From Oxalobacteraceae bacterium (GTDB lineage: Bacteria > Pseudomonadota > Gammaproteobacteria > Burkholderiales > Burkholderiaceae_D): a stretch of 64,000 bases of DNA. The translations under genes and the position numbers were made by a program. This document shows positions 49,872-57,360 of this stretch, in pieces. Each line of letters starts with the position of its first letter. The stretch's first letter is position 1. The stretch is from contig JAJTGD010000005.1 of assembly GCA_021299035.1 (NCBI GenBank), forward strand, positions 1 through 64,000, given 5' to 3'. The notes under the pieces are model-generated. The model had not been told where the DNA came from and ran no database searches. It saw only the letters and a program-made list of their open reading frames with translations.

Positions 49872-50171
49872 TTACCCCTTGCCGTAAACGACTGCGCAAC
49901 GCTTGCGACCAATAAAATAAGAGTGCTCAACGTAATCCACAGCCACCACCTCTTTGAATCCAGCCTTTTTAGATGCTTCGACCGGAGAAGCGCGCTCATC
50001 ACCTAGGGGACCAAAGCCAAGGAAATATGTTTCGCAGGACTCAATTTTGGTCGAACCAGTGAAATCGACCTTCGATATATCTACAGTATTTCCTGCAGGG
50101 GTCTGTGCCGTAGAACAACCGACCAGCGCGACAACGCATAAGATGAATGGGACTGATAAAATCTTTTTCAT
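49872..50171 (-). CDS. TRL-like family lipoprotein
   Basis: 99 aa from ATG 50171 (GGAGAAATA upstream). The lipoprotein signal is MKKILSVPFILCVVALVGCS (lipobox VVALVGC). The mature part follows the TRL-like pattern: ESCETYFLGFGPLGDERAS, EASKKAGFKEVVAVDY, and the end KRCAVVYGKG. Family function is unknown. It is divergent from the caspase lipoprotein, with 284 bp between them that show nothing coding. Confidence 0.75.
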   Translation of the reverse strand: MKKILSVPFILCVVALVGCSTAQTPAGNTVDISKVDFTGSTKIESCETYFLGFGPLGDERASPVEASKKAGFKEVVAVDYVEHSYFIGRKRCAVVYGKG

Positions 50172-50455
50172 TATTTCTCCAGATTTTCGAATTAGCAATA
50201 CGGGATAGTGGTTTGCATACATAGCTCAAACAACTTCTACATTTTATCAGATCTCAGATATGCGAAGCCTGAGAGCCCTGATGTCAAAATCAAACCGGAT
50301 CTGCAGTGCATTCACAGGATGCCTACTCAGCACTGCGCACCAATCAAGTTTAGTTCCCTGATTAGTTTTACAAAACTACGCTCGCACTTGATACGCACTC
50401 TTGCTTTCATAGCGATGCATCACTCCCAGTAACTTTTGAAGGTTTTTTGGTTTGA

Positions 50456-51604
50456 ATGAAAATGATGAAACGTTTAGTAATTTTATTGATTAGTCTGGCA
50501 ATGTTAGCTGCATGTGCCGAAAAAAGTATCTTGAATGCAGGATCGGGCGTTTTCATCATCGCGAAACCAAATATTGCCGGAATGATTGGGTATGCCTCAT
50601 CCGTGAGAGAAGAAATGGCCAAAGAAGCAGATCAGTTTGCAAAAAAACACGGCAAAGTCGCTCACGCAATTTCTTTCGAAGAGGTGCTGAATACCTCAGG
50701 GCGCTTTGGTACGATCGAATACAAATTTAAACTCGTTGATGAAGTTACACGAAAGGATCTGGAGAAAATTCCTGCTAACCAGACTAGAAGCATAGCGACT
50801 ACGGAATCAGTCAGTGAAGAATCGATTTTGAGGCCAGAGTTATTACCTCAATCGAACGAACAAGACGCCATCGCAATAATCATCGGCATCGAAAATTATA
50901 AAAGAGCCCCGAAAGCCGATTTTGCGAAAAATGATGCTAAATTGTTCTACCGTTACGCCGTCAGACGGCTTGGCATACCTGCGAACAGAATAAAATTGCT
51001 TCTCGATTCAGAGGCTGATCAGGCCGGAATAATCAAAGCCGTACGTAATTGGCTGCCACTACATATCAACGAAGGAAAAACAAAAGTTTTCTTGTTCTAC
51101 AGTGGCCATGGATTACCATCAAAAGATGGTAAAGATCTGTACTTTCTTCCGCATGAGACGGATATGGATCTAATCGAAGAAACTGGCATTAATCAAAAAA
51201 CCGTATTGAACTCTATAGATCGCTCAAAGCCTCAATCTGTGATTTTTTTTGTTGATAGTTGCTTTTCCGGGATATCAAAAAAAGGAGAAAGCTTGATTCC
51301 AGGCGCGCGACCAGTGACATTATTCTCCAATAGTTTTCATGCACCGGCAGGGTTTACAGCGCTGACTGCCTCCGGGCCACAACAAATATCCTCAGCGTCT
51401 CAAGAGCTACGCCATGGAATATTCAGTTATCACCTAATGAAAGGCATGGAGGGATATGCCGACCGCAATAACGATGGCGAGATTACATCAGGCGAACTCG
51501 CAGAGTATGTATCGATAAATGTAAAACGTGGCGCTATGGAAATAAATCGTCTGCAAGAGCCGCAGCTCATCGGGGATGAAAAAAGGGTAATCGTTGCGCG
51601 CTAA
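50456..51604 (+). CDS. Caspase-family (C14) lipoprotein with EF-hand
   Basis: 382 aa. A lipoprotein signal leads to the lipobox LAAC (Cys20). A ~110-residue N-terminal part of unknown type follows. The caspase domain (~135–335) has the catalytic dyad His218 in FLFYSGHGLPSKDG and Cys269 in VIFFVDSCFSG. A canonical EF-hand loop at 336–347 (DRNNDGEITSGE) suggests calcium dependence, as in metacaspases. Envelope-anchored caspases are rarer than cytoplasmic ones. Base composition is lower in GC than the flanks. The substrate is unknown. Confidence 0.85.
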   Translation: MKMMKRLVILLISLAMLAACAEKSILNAGSGVFIIAKPNIAGMIGYASSVREEMAKEADQFAKKHGKVAHAISFEEVLNTSGRFGTIEYKFKLVDEVTRKDLEKIPANQTRSIATTESVSEESILRPELLPQSNEQDAIAIIIGIENYKRAPKADFAKNDAKLFYRYAVRRLGIPANRIKLLLDSEADQAGIIKAVRNWLPLHINEGKTKVFLFYSGHGLPSKDGKDLYFLPHETDMDLIEETGINQKTVLNSIDRSKPQSVIFFVDSCFSGISKKGESLIPGARPVTLFSNSFHAPAGFTALTASGPQQISSASQELRHGIFSYHLMKGMEGYADRNNDGEITSGELAEYVSINVKRGAMEINRLQEPQLIGDEKRVIVAR

Positions 51605-51715
51605 GGTGCCTTGGGCCGCGCTGGCCGATAGCCATTGGCCAATGCTTGCAGAACGCTTGGGAGGCCTATTCGCTCGACACGCGCACGACTAGTTGCACCT
51701 ACTCAAACTTCAGAC

Positions 51716-52678
51716 ATGGTCGCTACGAACGCAAAAAATGAGCCCACCTCGGCTGCCTCGATAACCCGTTATCTCAGCGGCGCCGGAATTGCGCTTTGGG
51801 CGCTAGTGATGGCACTTGAACCCGATGTCGGATTAAGTGCCCCTTGGCCTTACATGGCTCTGTTCTGGGCGTTGCAAATCGGAATCGGACTGACAGTGTT
51901 GCAGTTCACGCTCTATCTTCTAAGTCAAGTCGATAAGGCAGCCCATTGGCCTCTTTGGACATTGATCTTGGGCAGCGGAGTGCTTGGCTCTGGCTTGCTA
52001 GCTCCGCTTTACTGGCTAATCGGCGAAGGACTGATGGTGCAAACCTTAGGGTTTGACGCAACAGATATCGATGATCTTGACGCCCAAATGACGTTTGGTC
52101 TCTCGGCCGTAATACACGAGTTCGGTGATATCGTTGGGCCAGTAACCGCAGCGTGGATCTTGGTCTCGTGGCCACGCCTTCAAGGTCTGCTCCCACCTTT
52201 GGTGAAGCGACATGTAGTGGTCGATGGTGAATCCATCAACAACACATCAGTTGAGGGTGATGCAATCCACCTCCCCGCGTGGCGCGACGCAATTCCCTAC
52301 GAGCTTGGCAACGACCTTATCGCAGTCAAATCCGAGCTACAGTACCTTCGAGTATTCACCACCCAAGGCTCTGCACTGGTTCTTGGCGCCTTGCGCGAAG
52401 TTGAAGATGGCGAGGGTGTAGCAGGGATAAGGGTGCACCGCTCTTGGTGGGTACATATCAACCATGTTCGCAGAATCAGAGAGCACGACGGCTCTGTAAT
52501 CTGCGAGTTAAGCGATGGGCGGCAAGTACCCGTTAGCCGTCGCCGGAAGTCAGATGTGATTTCATCCTTCGACAACTCTCCGCGTACTGATAAGGGTGTT
52601 GGTGAGCAAACTACGCCGCCCAACGGTGATGATCAGAACATCCGTCTAAGTCCCAAGCGCACCGATAAAGGATTATAG
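51716..52678 (+). CDS. Membrane-bound LytTR transcriptional regulator
   Basis: 320 aa from ATG 51716, which I prefer to the TTG at 51635; neither has a strong ribosome site. Four membrane helices lie in residues ~20–155 (ITRYLSGAGIALWALVMAL, AVIHEFGDIVGPVTAAWILV and two between). A cytoplasmic LytTR DNA-binding domain (~195–285) has NDLIAVKSELQYLRVFTTQG, RVHRSWWVHINHVRRI and ELSDGRQVPVSRRRKSDV. No receiver domain: the membrane part is the likely sensor. Its end overlaps the convergent OMP gene by 46 bp. Confidence 0.88.
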   Translation: MVATNAKNEPTSAASITRYLSGAGIALWALVMALEPDVGLSAPWPYMALFWALQIGIGLTVLQFTLYLLSQVDKAAHWPLWTLILGSGVLGSGLLAPLYWLIGEGLMVQTLGFDATDIDDLDAQMTFGLSAVIHEFGDIVGPVTAAWILVSWPRLQGLLPPLVKRHVVVDGESINNTSVEGDAIHLPAWRDAIPYELGNDLIAVKSELQYLRVFTTQGSALVLGALREVEDGEGVAGIRVHRSWWVHINHVRRIREHDGSVICELSDGRQVPVSRRRKSDVISSFDNSPRTDKGVGEQTTPPNGDDQNIRLSPKRTDKGL

Positions 52679-53307
52679 TCAGGGTGAGACAGACGCCCAG
52701 TCGCTCCCTCCTCAGCAGATAATTCGACACTACCTAGCCGCAAGTATCGTGCGTCTGCTACCAGCCGCCAGGTGCTATCAATAGGAATCTCAACACCTCC
52801 GATCAATTGCACGCCTACCTTCCCTCGGTCGGACCAAGCTCGCTCAACGCCGGCAGAGTTGATATCGAAATCGATCTCTTGGACCCAACCGATGCCAGCA
52901 CCTGCATAGGGCACCCATCCACCAGCTTGTCCTACAAAGCGTCGCAACCCATTCACAAACAAGATGTTGGAGGCGAAATCGCCTTCCGTCGCAAGTGCAG
53001 CGCCACCACCATTCAATGACTTCAGGTTGTGGCGACGCCAGTTCCATTCGAATTCAGCTGCCCAGCCATTGCCGTACCGGTAGCCGATATCACCGCCCAA
53101 ACCTAACCCGGAACCGAAGCTAGCTCTCAAGCCAGTTCCAAGTCCGGCATTTCCTATTTCATCAAATGTGGAAGAGCCGAGACGACTGGCTTCTACGTAG
53201 GCAGACGCATAAAAGCCCCTTGGTTCAGTTTGAGCAAGTAAGGGGGTAGATAAAGCGACGAGACAACCAAGCAGGACTGAGGTGAAATTGTTACAAAAAC
53301 GTTTCAT
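52633..53307 (-). CDS. Outer-membrane beta-barrel protein
   Basis: 224 aa from ATG 53307 (AAGGAGTTTGCTA upstream). The signal peptide ends near PLLAQTEPRG. Alternating amphipathic strands (GFYASAYVEASRLGSS, AEFEWNWRRHNLKSL, LVADARYLRLGSVELS) run to the C-terminal SVRLGLRRMF, an OmpA/OMP_b-brl-type barrel ending in Phe. Function unknown. It is convergent with the LytTR gene and shares 46 bp of 3' coding sequence with it. Confidence 0.85.
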   Translation of the reverse strand: MKRFCNNFTSVLLGCLVALSTPLLAQTEPRGFYASAYVEASRLGSSTFDEIGNAGLGTGLRASFGSGLGLGGDIGYRYGNGWAAEFEWNWRRHNLKSLNGGGAALATEGDFASNILFVNGLRRFVGQAGGWVPYAGAGIGWVQEIDFDINSAGVERAWSDRGKVGVQLIGGVEIPIDSTWRLVADARYLRLGSVELSAEEGATGRLSHPDYNPLSVRLGLRRMF

Positions 53308-53559
53308 TAGCAAACTCCTTGGTGAAGAAACCTAGCGGACACGGCTTCGAGAAAGGCCTGGATAAAATTCGCAAGCAGGCCCTCAAATTACTGAACATCA
53401 AGCGTGCTTGATATGATTTTTGAATTAGCGGGCACAGGAATGAACTAGCGGCAATCAAGTTCACGGAACCTGTAATAAATTTTTGTAAGTACCGACAGCC
53501 TACTAACCTCTTACTGAAGAACCGTAATTCAAGGCACGGCTATGGAAATCAGCAAATGA
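53308..53559. other. Intergenic, no gene seen
   Basis: Upstream region of the OMP gene. No repeat, RNA gene or credible reading frame recognised. Confidence 0.5.
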
Positions 53560-53569
53560 CAGACCTAGG

Positions 53570-53806
53570 CGGCCGAACTGGCCAAAGAAGGCTGACCTCA
53601 ATGCCCTGTCCCGCGAGCTACTCCAGTTAACAGTCGATACTGTGCTCAGCGCTGAATTGTTTGGCTGGGAGAAGCATGACGATAGCAAACCGGCAAAGGG
53701 TAATGCCTGCAATAGCTCCGTGAAGCGTTCCGTTGCTGGACGCTTGCTGTTGCTGATCAGTCCACTCGATCTAGCATGGTCGCCCAGCCCCAACCCTATT
53801 GGTTAA
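53570..53806 (+). pseudogene. IS256-family transposase N-terminal remnant
   Basis: In one plus-strand frame, residues such as ADLNALSRELLQLTVDTVLS and AELFGWEKHD, then a GNACNSS stretch, match the N-terminal region of IS256-type transposases (ADLNxLxRxLxKLTVExALNAEL…HLGxEK…). The frame has no proper start. It loses similarity after SVAG and stops at 53804–53806. The DDE catalytic domain and terminal inverted repeats are absent, so this is a dead fragment. Confidence 0.65.
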
Positions 53807-53879
53807 GCCAAGCAGACGCACTTTCGCGCACGGTGGCCTAAATCCACACAGTGAAAAAATCGGCTTAGCGAAAATATAA

Positions 53880-54015
53880 GATTGGCCTGCCCAGCACGAT
53901 TCGAACGTGCGACCTACGGCTTAGAAGCTGGCTTACTTTTTTGAAAACCTTGTGTTTTCAATGCCTGACAGTAGCCTGGAATCTGCCGTACCTCGCGCGG
54001 TGTGATCTGCGGCAC
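53880..54015 (-). repeat. tRNA-Arg 3'-half relic R1 with conserved coding tail
   Basis: 53880–53927 is identical to the 3' 48 bp of the tRNA-Arg(UCU) locus (57779–57826), from the anticodon loop through CCA. Identity ends inside the anticodon loop. The adjoining ~88 bp are shared with R2 and R3. On the minus strand they encode a tail such as PREVRQIPGYCQALKTQGFQ that stops within the tRNA segment. This fits an attachment site left by a tRNA-targeting integrase whose gene ended at att. Confidence 0.85.
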
Positions 54016-54141
54016 AGCATGGCATTGAGCGGAAGGCAGTGGCGAGAACGGCTGACTCTAATCTAGTGCCTGGAAGCAAATAGCGAGGAACAAAATAGAT
54101 CACGCAAACAGCGCCCCCATACATAGGCACCAGGCATTTTT

Positions 54142-54192
54142 TTGGGCACTGCCTCAAGGGCGTTTGCCCAAGTTAAAGATCAGTCGCATAAT
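54142..54192 (+). promoter_or_regulatory. hicBA promoter and candidate operator
   Basis: TTGCCC (54164–54169) and CATAAT (54187–54192) are 17 bp apart. The inverted repeat TTGGGCA (54142–54148) / TGCCCAA (54165–54171) covers the -35. AAGGAG precedes the hicB ATG. Confidence 0.5.
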
Positions 54193-54221
54193 GTAACGCA
54201 CCCGTTTGAAAGGAGCGTTTC

Positions 54222-54425
54222 ATGTTGCTTACTGCCGTATTAAGCCCTGCTGAAGAAGGCGGATACATCGCGCTGAATCCAGAAACTGGTACAACGAGCC
54301 AAGGCGAAACCTTGGATGAGGCGATCGCGAACCTGAAAGAGGCGACCTCGCTCTACTTGGAAGAATTTCCAGCGACATTCACCGCCCATCCTCTGATTAC
54401 CACCTTTGATTTAGCTCATGCCTAA
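54222..54425 (+). CDS. hicB: HicB-family antitoxin
   Basis: A 67-aa protein with the HicB partial RNase-H-like fold: LLTAVLSPAEEGGYIALNPE, then TTSQGETLDEAIANLKEATSLYLEE. No C-terminal DNA-binding domain is present, so it is a short form. It should neutralise HicA. The order antitoxin–toxin is reversed relative to E. coli hicAB. It overlaps hicA by 8 bp and lies between tRNA relics R1 and R2. Confidence 0.88.
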   Translation: MLLTAVLSPAEEGGYIALNPETGTTSQGETLDEAIANLKEATSLYLEEFPATFTAHPLITTFDLAHA

Positions 54426-54639
54426 ATTTCCGGGTCTATCAGGCAAGGAAATCATTCGCGCACTTGAAAAGTTAGGGTTTCGGGTTGCAAGACAATCAGG
54501 AAGTCATGTTTTGATGAAAAGGGGCGAAAAAGGATGCGTTGTGCCGAATCACAAAGAAGTCAAAGTGGGAACTGTAAACGGCGTCCTCAGGCAAGCTGAT
54601 ATCTCCCCGGAAGAATTTCAAAAAGCGTTATCAGATTGA
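54418..54639 (+). CDS. hicA: HicA-family toxin (mRNA interferase)
   Basis: A 73-aa dsRBD-like HicA fold: MPKFPGLSGKEIIRALEKLG, FRVARQSGSHVLMKRG with the catalytic His in GSH, and VVPNHKEVKVGTVNGVLRQADI. It would cleave mRNA when free. The pair appears intact in sequence. Confidence 0.9.
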   Translation: MPKFPGLSGKEIIRALEKLGFRVARQSGSHVLMKRGEKGCVVPNHKEVKVGTVNGVLRQADISPEEFQKALSD

Positions 54640-54717
54640 GACAGTCAATTTTTACGTCACGTTTACGGCACAGTAGACCGTAAATGGAAACGAGGTCCCG
54701 CTGTAAGTGCTTGATTT

Positions 54718-54855
54718 GATTGGCCTGCCCAGCACGAGTCGAACGTGCGACCTACGGCTTAGAAGCTGGCTTACTTTTTTGAAAACCTTGTATTTTCAAT
54801 GCCCTACAGCAGCCTCTAATCTGCCGTACCTCGTGCGGTGAGATTTGCGGCACGG
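54718..54855 (-). repeat. tRNA-Arg 3'-half relic R2 with conserved coding tail
   Basis: 54718–54765 matches the tRNA-Arg 3' 48 bp with one mismatch, in the T-arm region (gag for gat). The adjoining tail matches R1 with scattered changes that mostly keep the reading frame (PHEVRQIRGCCRALKIQGFQ), ending at the same stop. It bounds the hicBA module on the right. Confidence 0.85.
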
Positions 54856-54857
54856 CG

Positions 54858-55016
54858 TGGTTCCGAGCAGCAGTGATGAACTGGCTGGCGTTTTTCAATG
54901 CAAGGCGATCGCACTCGCGGCTTGGATAGGTCAGTCCGATGCAATTTGAGAAAAAACTGGCTTGCAGAACAGGTACGACGTTCTGCTTAAACGCATCGGT
55001 TATGGGATTCGTATAA
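54858..55016 (+). pseudogene. IS3-family transposase (OrfB) C-terminal remnant
   Basis: A plus-strand frame reads VMNWLAFFNARRSHSRLG, then a TAG stop, then VSPMQFEKKLACRTG. This is the usual IS3 OrfB end (…DWLxFYNxRRxHSxLGYxSPMxFE…). The Tyr codon that normally follows LG is TAG here. Nothing upstream of ~54858 is transposase-like, since the R2 tail begins there, so only the last ~50 codons survive. Confidence 0.75.
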
Positions 55017-55089
55017 CGAGGGTAAGGTCAGTATCCAGCCAAACATCCAAAAACTTTTGTCAAGAGATGAAGATCGATTTAACTACTGA

Positions 55090-55830
55090 TCATCCTTTAC
55101 ACTCGATTTTGGCGTGGGCGGTACGCATTGGCTCCTTTGTACACTCACACCGAAAACCAAGCTTCACCATCTGTGTATTGGTTGCGTGAGGCGGCATTAC
55201 TTCACCGTTCACTATTAAAACCGTTCGATCATCCATACCGCAAACAGGCGCGTCGGGGCCAGCACAGAAGAACGCCTTATCGTGAGCAATCCCGCTTACT
55301 ATGCAAGGTCCATCCGGATTTACAGGCGCCCCCTTATTTTGTGCCGACATCCGATTTTTTTCAGACTCCGCCTTTGTTGCTAGTTCGCTTTCTTTGTTGA
55401 TTTTTTCCAGTAACAGATCAGACTCTACTTTTAACCGCCCGAGATCGGCATCCTCGGGGAAATATTGTAAATATTTCTGCACTACACTGATTGCATCATT
55501 AGGTTGTTTCCCATCAATCGAAGCTTTTACCTCTTTCAGGATTGCTTCCTTATTGTTCACATAATAATTTTTATCTTTCTCCGATTGCGCTGACGATATG
55601 GAGAGGATACTTGTTATGAAAAACACTGACAGAAGACCATACTTGAAAAATTGATTTCTGAAAATCGCCGTTTTTTCGATGAGTTTTCTATGCACTGCGG
55701 GCAAAACGATCAGAGCTCCCAACCATGCAGCTCCTGCACCCAAAGCCGAGCCAGCGGTAATACCCGCAAAACCCGTGATGAGAAATGCAAAGAAAACACT
55801 CCATAAAAGTAGTTTTTTAACGAAATGCAT
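55090..55830 (-). CDS. Membrane protein with Cys-rich C-terminus, unknown
   Basis: 246 aa. Three hydrophobic segments in residues ~5–90 (LLLWSVFFAFLITGFAGITA, an AAWLGALIVLPAV region, FFKYGLLSVFFITSILSIS) precede a charged, coiled or TPR-like stretch (ASIDGKQPNDAISVVQKYLQ). The C-terminal ~75 residues have six cysteines (PCIVSGI, FFCAGPDAPVCGM, FRCECTKEP, IECKG). No family recognised. AT-rich, and lies between relics R2 and R3 as module cargo. Confidence 0.65.
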   Translation of the reverse strand: MHFVKKLLLWSVFFAFLITGFAGITAGSALGAGAAWLGALIVLPAVHRKLIEKTAIFRNQFFKYGLLSVFFITSILSISSAQSEKDKNYYVNNKEAILKEVKASIDGKQPNDAISVVQKYLQYFPEDADLGRLKVESDLLLEKINKESELATKAESEKNRMSAQNKGAPVNPDGPCIVSGIAHDKAFFCAGPDAPVCGMDDRTVLIVNGEVMPPHATNTQMVKLGFRCECTKEPMRTAHAKIECKG

Positions 55831-55832
55831 TA

Positions 55833-56030
55833 TCAGATATCCTTTAATTCAAGTGTTCCATTCCCAGTAAAGCGCATACTTGCGATACCTAAGGACGGAG
55901 ACTTCCAGACATCATGAATATCATGGAAGCGTGGCTGCGAAAAGCCAATATTGATGATAAATCTTGGTTTTCGTATGATTCTTCGGAAGAAAAACGCAAT
56001 TCCAATCCAAGCAAAACAATGACTACCCAA
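55833..56030 (-). CDS. Possible small ORF upstream of the Cys-rich protein
   Basis: A 65-codon frame (TTG start, no clear ribosome site) ends with SPSLGIASMRFTGNGTLELK and stops 2 bp before the next gene's ATG, a spacing that suggests coupling. The C-terminal half looks protein-like and the N-terminal half less so. It could be a remnant or a small gene with a later start. Confidence 0.25.
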   Translation of the reverse strand: MGSHCFAWIGIAFFFRRIIRKPRFIINIGFSQPRFHDIHDVWKSPSLGIASMRFTGNGTLELKDI

Positions 56031-56048
56031 TCAAATTGTTGCGGGATG

Positions 56049-56750
56049 TCATGAGCCGCAAGCCGTAATCAAGATTTTCATCATTGCTGTGTCATTCTCA
56101 CGTTTTGCTTTGTTGTATTGAAACACCCCATTCGAGTAACCCCGCATGAGATATCTCAGCCCCTCGGGTAGCTGATTGATACATTGCTCAGTCGTTCCAC
56201 CTTGCTTAACGCAAGCTTGCACCTTGGCATTCCCATCCACCGACGCCTCAGCAGCCTTCGTATATTTTTTGATAAATGCTTGGTTTGCATCCGGCAAAGA
56301 CCCTGAATGTTCCAAACGCATGTAGTTGACTACAAGGCACCGACCTATATGGGCTAACTCTTCACCAGCTTTTTGATTTTCGTTTTCTTTTTGAGCTTTC
56401 AGTGCGTTCTCTTGCTCGGCCTTACCGCCCGCCCGTCCAAAACTAAGAATTTGGCTATTCAACTCATCGAGCCTCTCACGGTATGCAGCTTTTAAACATG
56501 CACTATCGCTGCATTTTTTTAGCTCGGCCAACCATGCTCGTTGTTCGGCCTTGAGACCTGGAATATGCTTACCTTCGTTATAGATACCGGCAAGCTGCTC
56601 ATCCAACTTCCCTAACTCCGAATCTGAACAAATCATTTTCTCGGTTTGCGTGGTCGCTTTCGAGCAATTGAAAGACGCCGCATCGGCGGTAGTTTGAGCA
56701 GAAGAAAATGAAATCACCAGCAACGCTAGAAAGAGATTTTTTGTGTTCAT
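56049..56750 (-). CDS. LprI/DUF1311-type secreted protein
   Basis: 233 aa with a signal peptide ending near QTTADA-ASF. The N-terminal domain (residues ~26–95) follows the LprI/DUF1311 pattern: FNCSKATTQTEKMICSDSEL, GKLDEQLAGIYNE, QRAWLAELKKC, SACLKAAYRERLDEL. Paired cysteines are visible. LprI of Mycobacterium inhibits lysozyme. That function is only a possibility here. The C-terminal ~110 residues, with three more Cys, are unrecognised. Cargo of the R2–R3 module. Confidence 0.8.
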   Translation of the reverse strand: MNTKNLFLALLVISFSSAQTTADAASFNCSKATTQTEKMICSDSELGKLDEQLAGIYNEGKHIPGLKAEQRAWLAELKKCSDSACLKAAYRERLDELNSQILSFGRAGGKAEQENALKAQKENENQKAGEELAHIGRCLVVNYMRLEHSGSLPDANQAFIKKYTKAAEASVDGNAKVQACVKQGGTTEQCINQLPEGLRYLMRGYSNGVFQYNKAKRENDTAMMKILITACGS

Positions 56751-56897
56751 CGCATTAAGTTAATTACTTTAAATATATCGTTATGAGTCTAGCACATGGC
56801 TTGACATGACCGGCCAATTCAAAAGTACAAATCGGCCCCCACACCTTCACCGCCACAATCAGCACAGTAAACCTGGGGTAACAGAAATACATCATGG
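56751..56897. other. Intergenic, no gene seen
   Basis: AT-rich upstream region of the LprI-like gene. No repeat or RNA gene recognised before relic R3. Confidence 0.5.
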
Positions 56898-57030
56898 GGT
56901 TGTCCTGCATGATTCGAACGTGCGAAACGCGGCTTAGAAGCTATGATTTCTTTTTGAAAACCTTTGCTATTCAATGCCTGACAGTAGCCAGGAATCTGCC
57001 GTACCTCGTGTGGTGTGATCTGCGGAACCA
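56898..57030 (-). repeat. tRNA-Arg 3'-half relic R3 (most decayed) with coding tail
   Basis: 56898–56940 still shows the T-arm and anticodon-loop parts of tRNA-Arg but with several changes and small losses. The tail encodes PHEVRQIPGYCQALNSKGFQ in the same frame as R1 and R2. The R1/R3 similarity also reaches about nine codons further upstream (AQ….VPQI). The greater decay suggests the oldest integration. Confidence 0.75.
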
Positions 57031-57049
57031 AGCGGCGTTGAGCGGTCAG

Positions 57050-57088
57050 TTGACACCCGCAGAAGCGGTATATATCATGAGATATACC
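57050..57088 (+). promoter_or_regulatory. vapBC promoter with overlapping operator
   Basis: TTGACA (57050–57055) and TATCAT (57073–57078) are exactly 17 bp apart, a near-consensus promoter. A near-perfect palindrome, GGTATAT…ATATACC (57067–57088), covers the -10. VapB binding there would shut the promoter, the usual toxin–antitoxin autoregulation. GGGGAGG precedes the vapB ATG. Confidence 0.75.
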
Positions 57089-57108
57089 ATCCATTTCGGG
57101 GAGGCGCC

Positions 57109-57360
57109 ATGTACCAAACTGCCAAGATTTTCACCACCGGCCGCAGCCAAGCGGTTCGCCTGCCACTGGAGTTTCGATTTGACGTCACCGAAGTCTACAT
57201 CCGCCACGACCCCGTCACGGGAGATGTAGTGCTATCCCGCAAGCCAACCGATTGGCAAGGTTTAATCGACGTTGTGAAACTCAACGCCGAGGAAGATTTG
57301 CTCATTGAGCGCCGCCAAACGAACACTCGTCGCGACCCCTTTGAGAACGACCAAAAATGA
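57109..57360 (+). CDS. vapB: VapB-type antitoxin (AbrB/MazE fold)
   Basis: 83 aa. The N-terminal swapped-hairpin DNA-binding fold is [20 protein letters not shown], then [20 protein letters not shown]. The C-terminal tail should cover the VapC active site. It overlaps vapC by 4 bp (ATGA). Lies between relic R3 and the intact tRNA-Arg. Confidence 0.92.
   Translation: MYQTAKIFTTGRSQAVRLPLEFRFDVTEVYIRHDPVTGDVVLSRKPTDWQGLIDVVKLNAEEDLLIERRQTNTRRDPFENDQK

Noticed and set aside
53503-53793. A 96-codon minus-strand ORF
   Set aside because: It is the shadow of the IS256-like remnant, which is recognisable on the plus strand.
53880-54765. R1 and R2 as functional tRNA genes
   Set aside because: They lack the 5' half (acceptor strand, D-arm and half of the anticodon arm), so they cannot fold as tRNAs.
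54962-55189. A 75-codon plus-strand ORF
   Set aside because: It overlaps the IS3 remnant in another frame and the 3' end of the Cys-rich membrane protein gene on the opposite strand.
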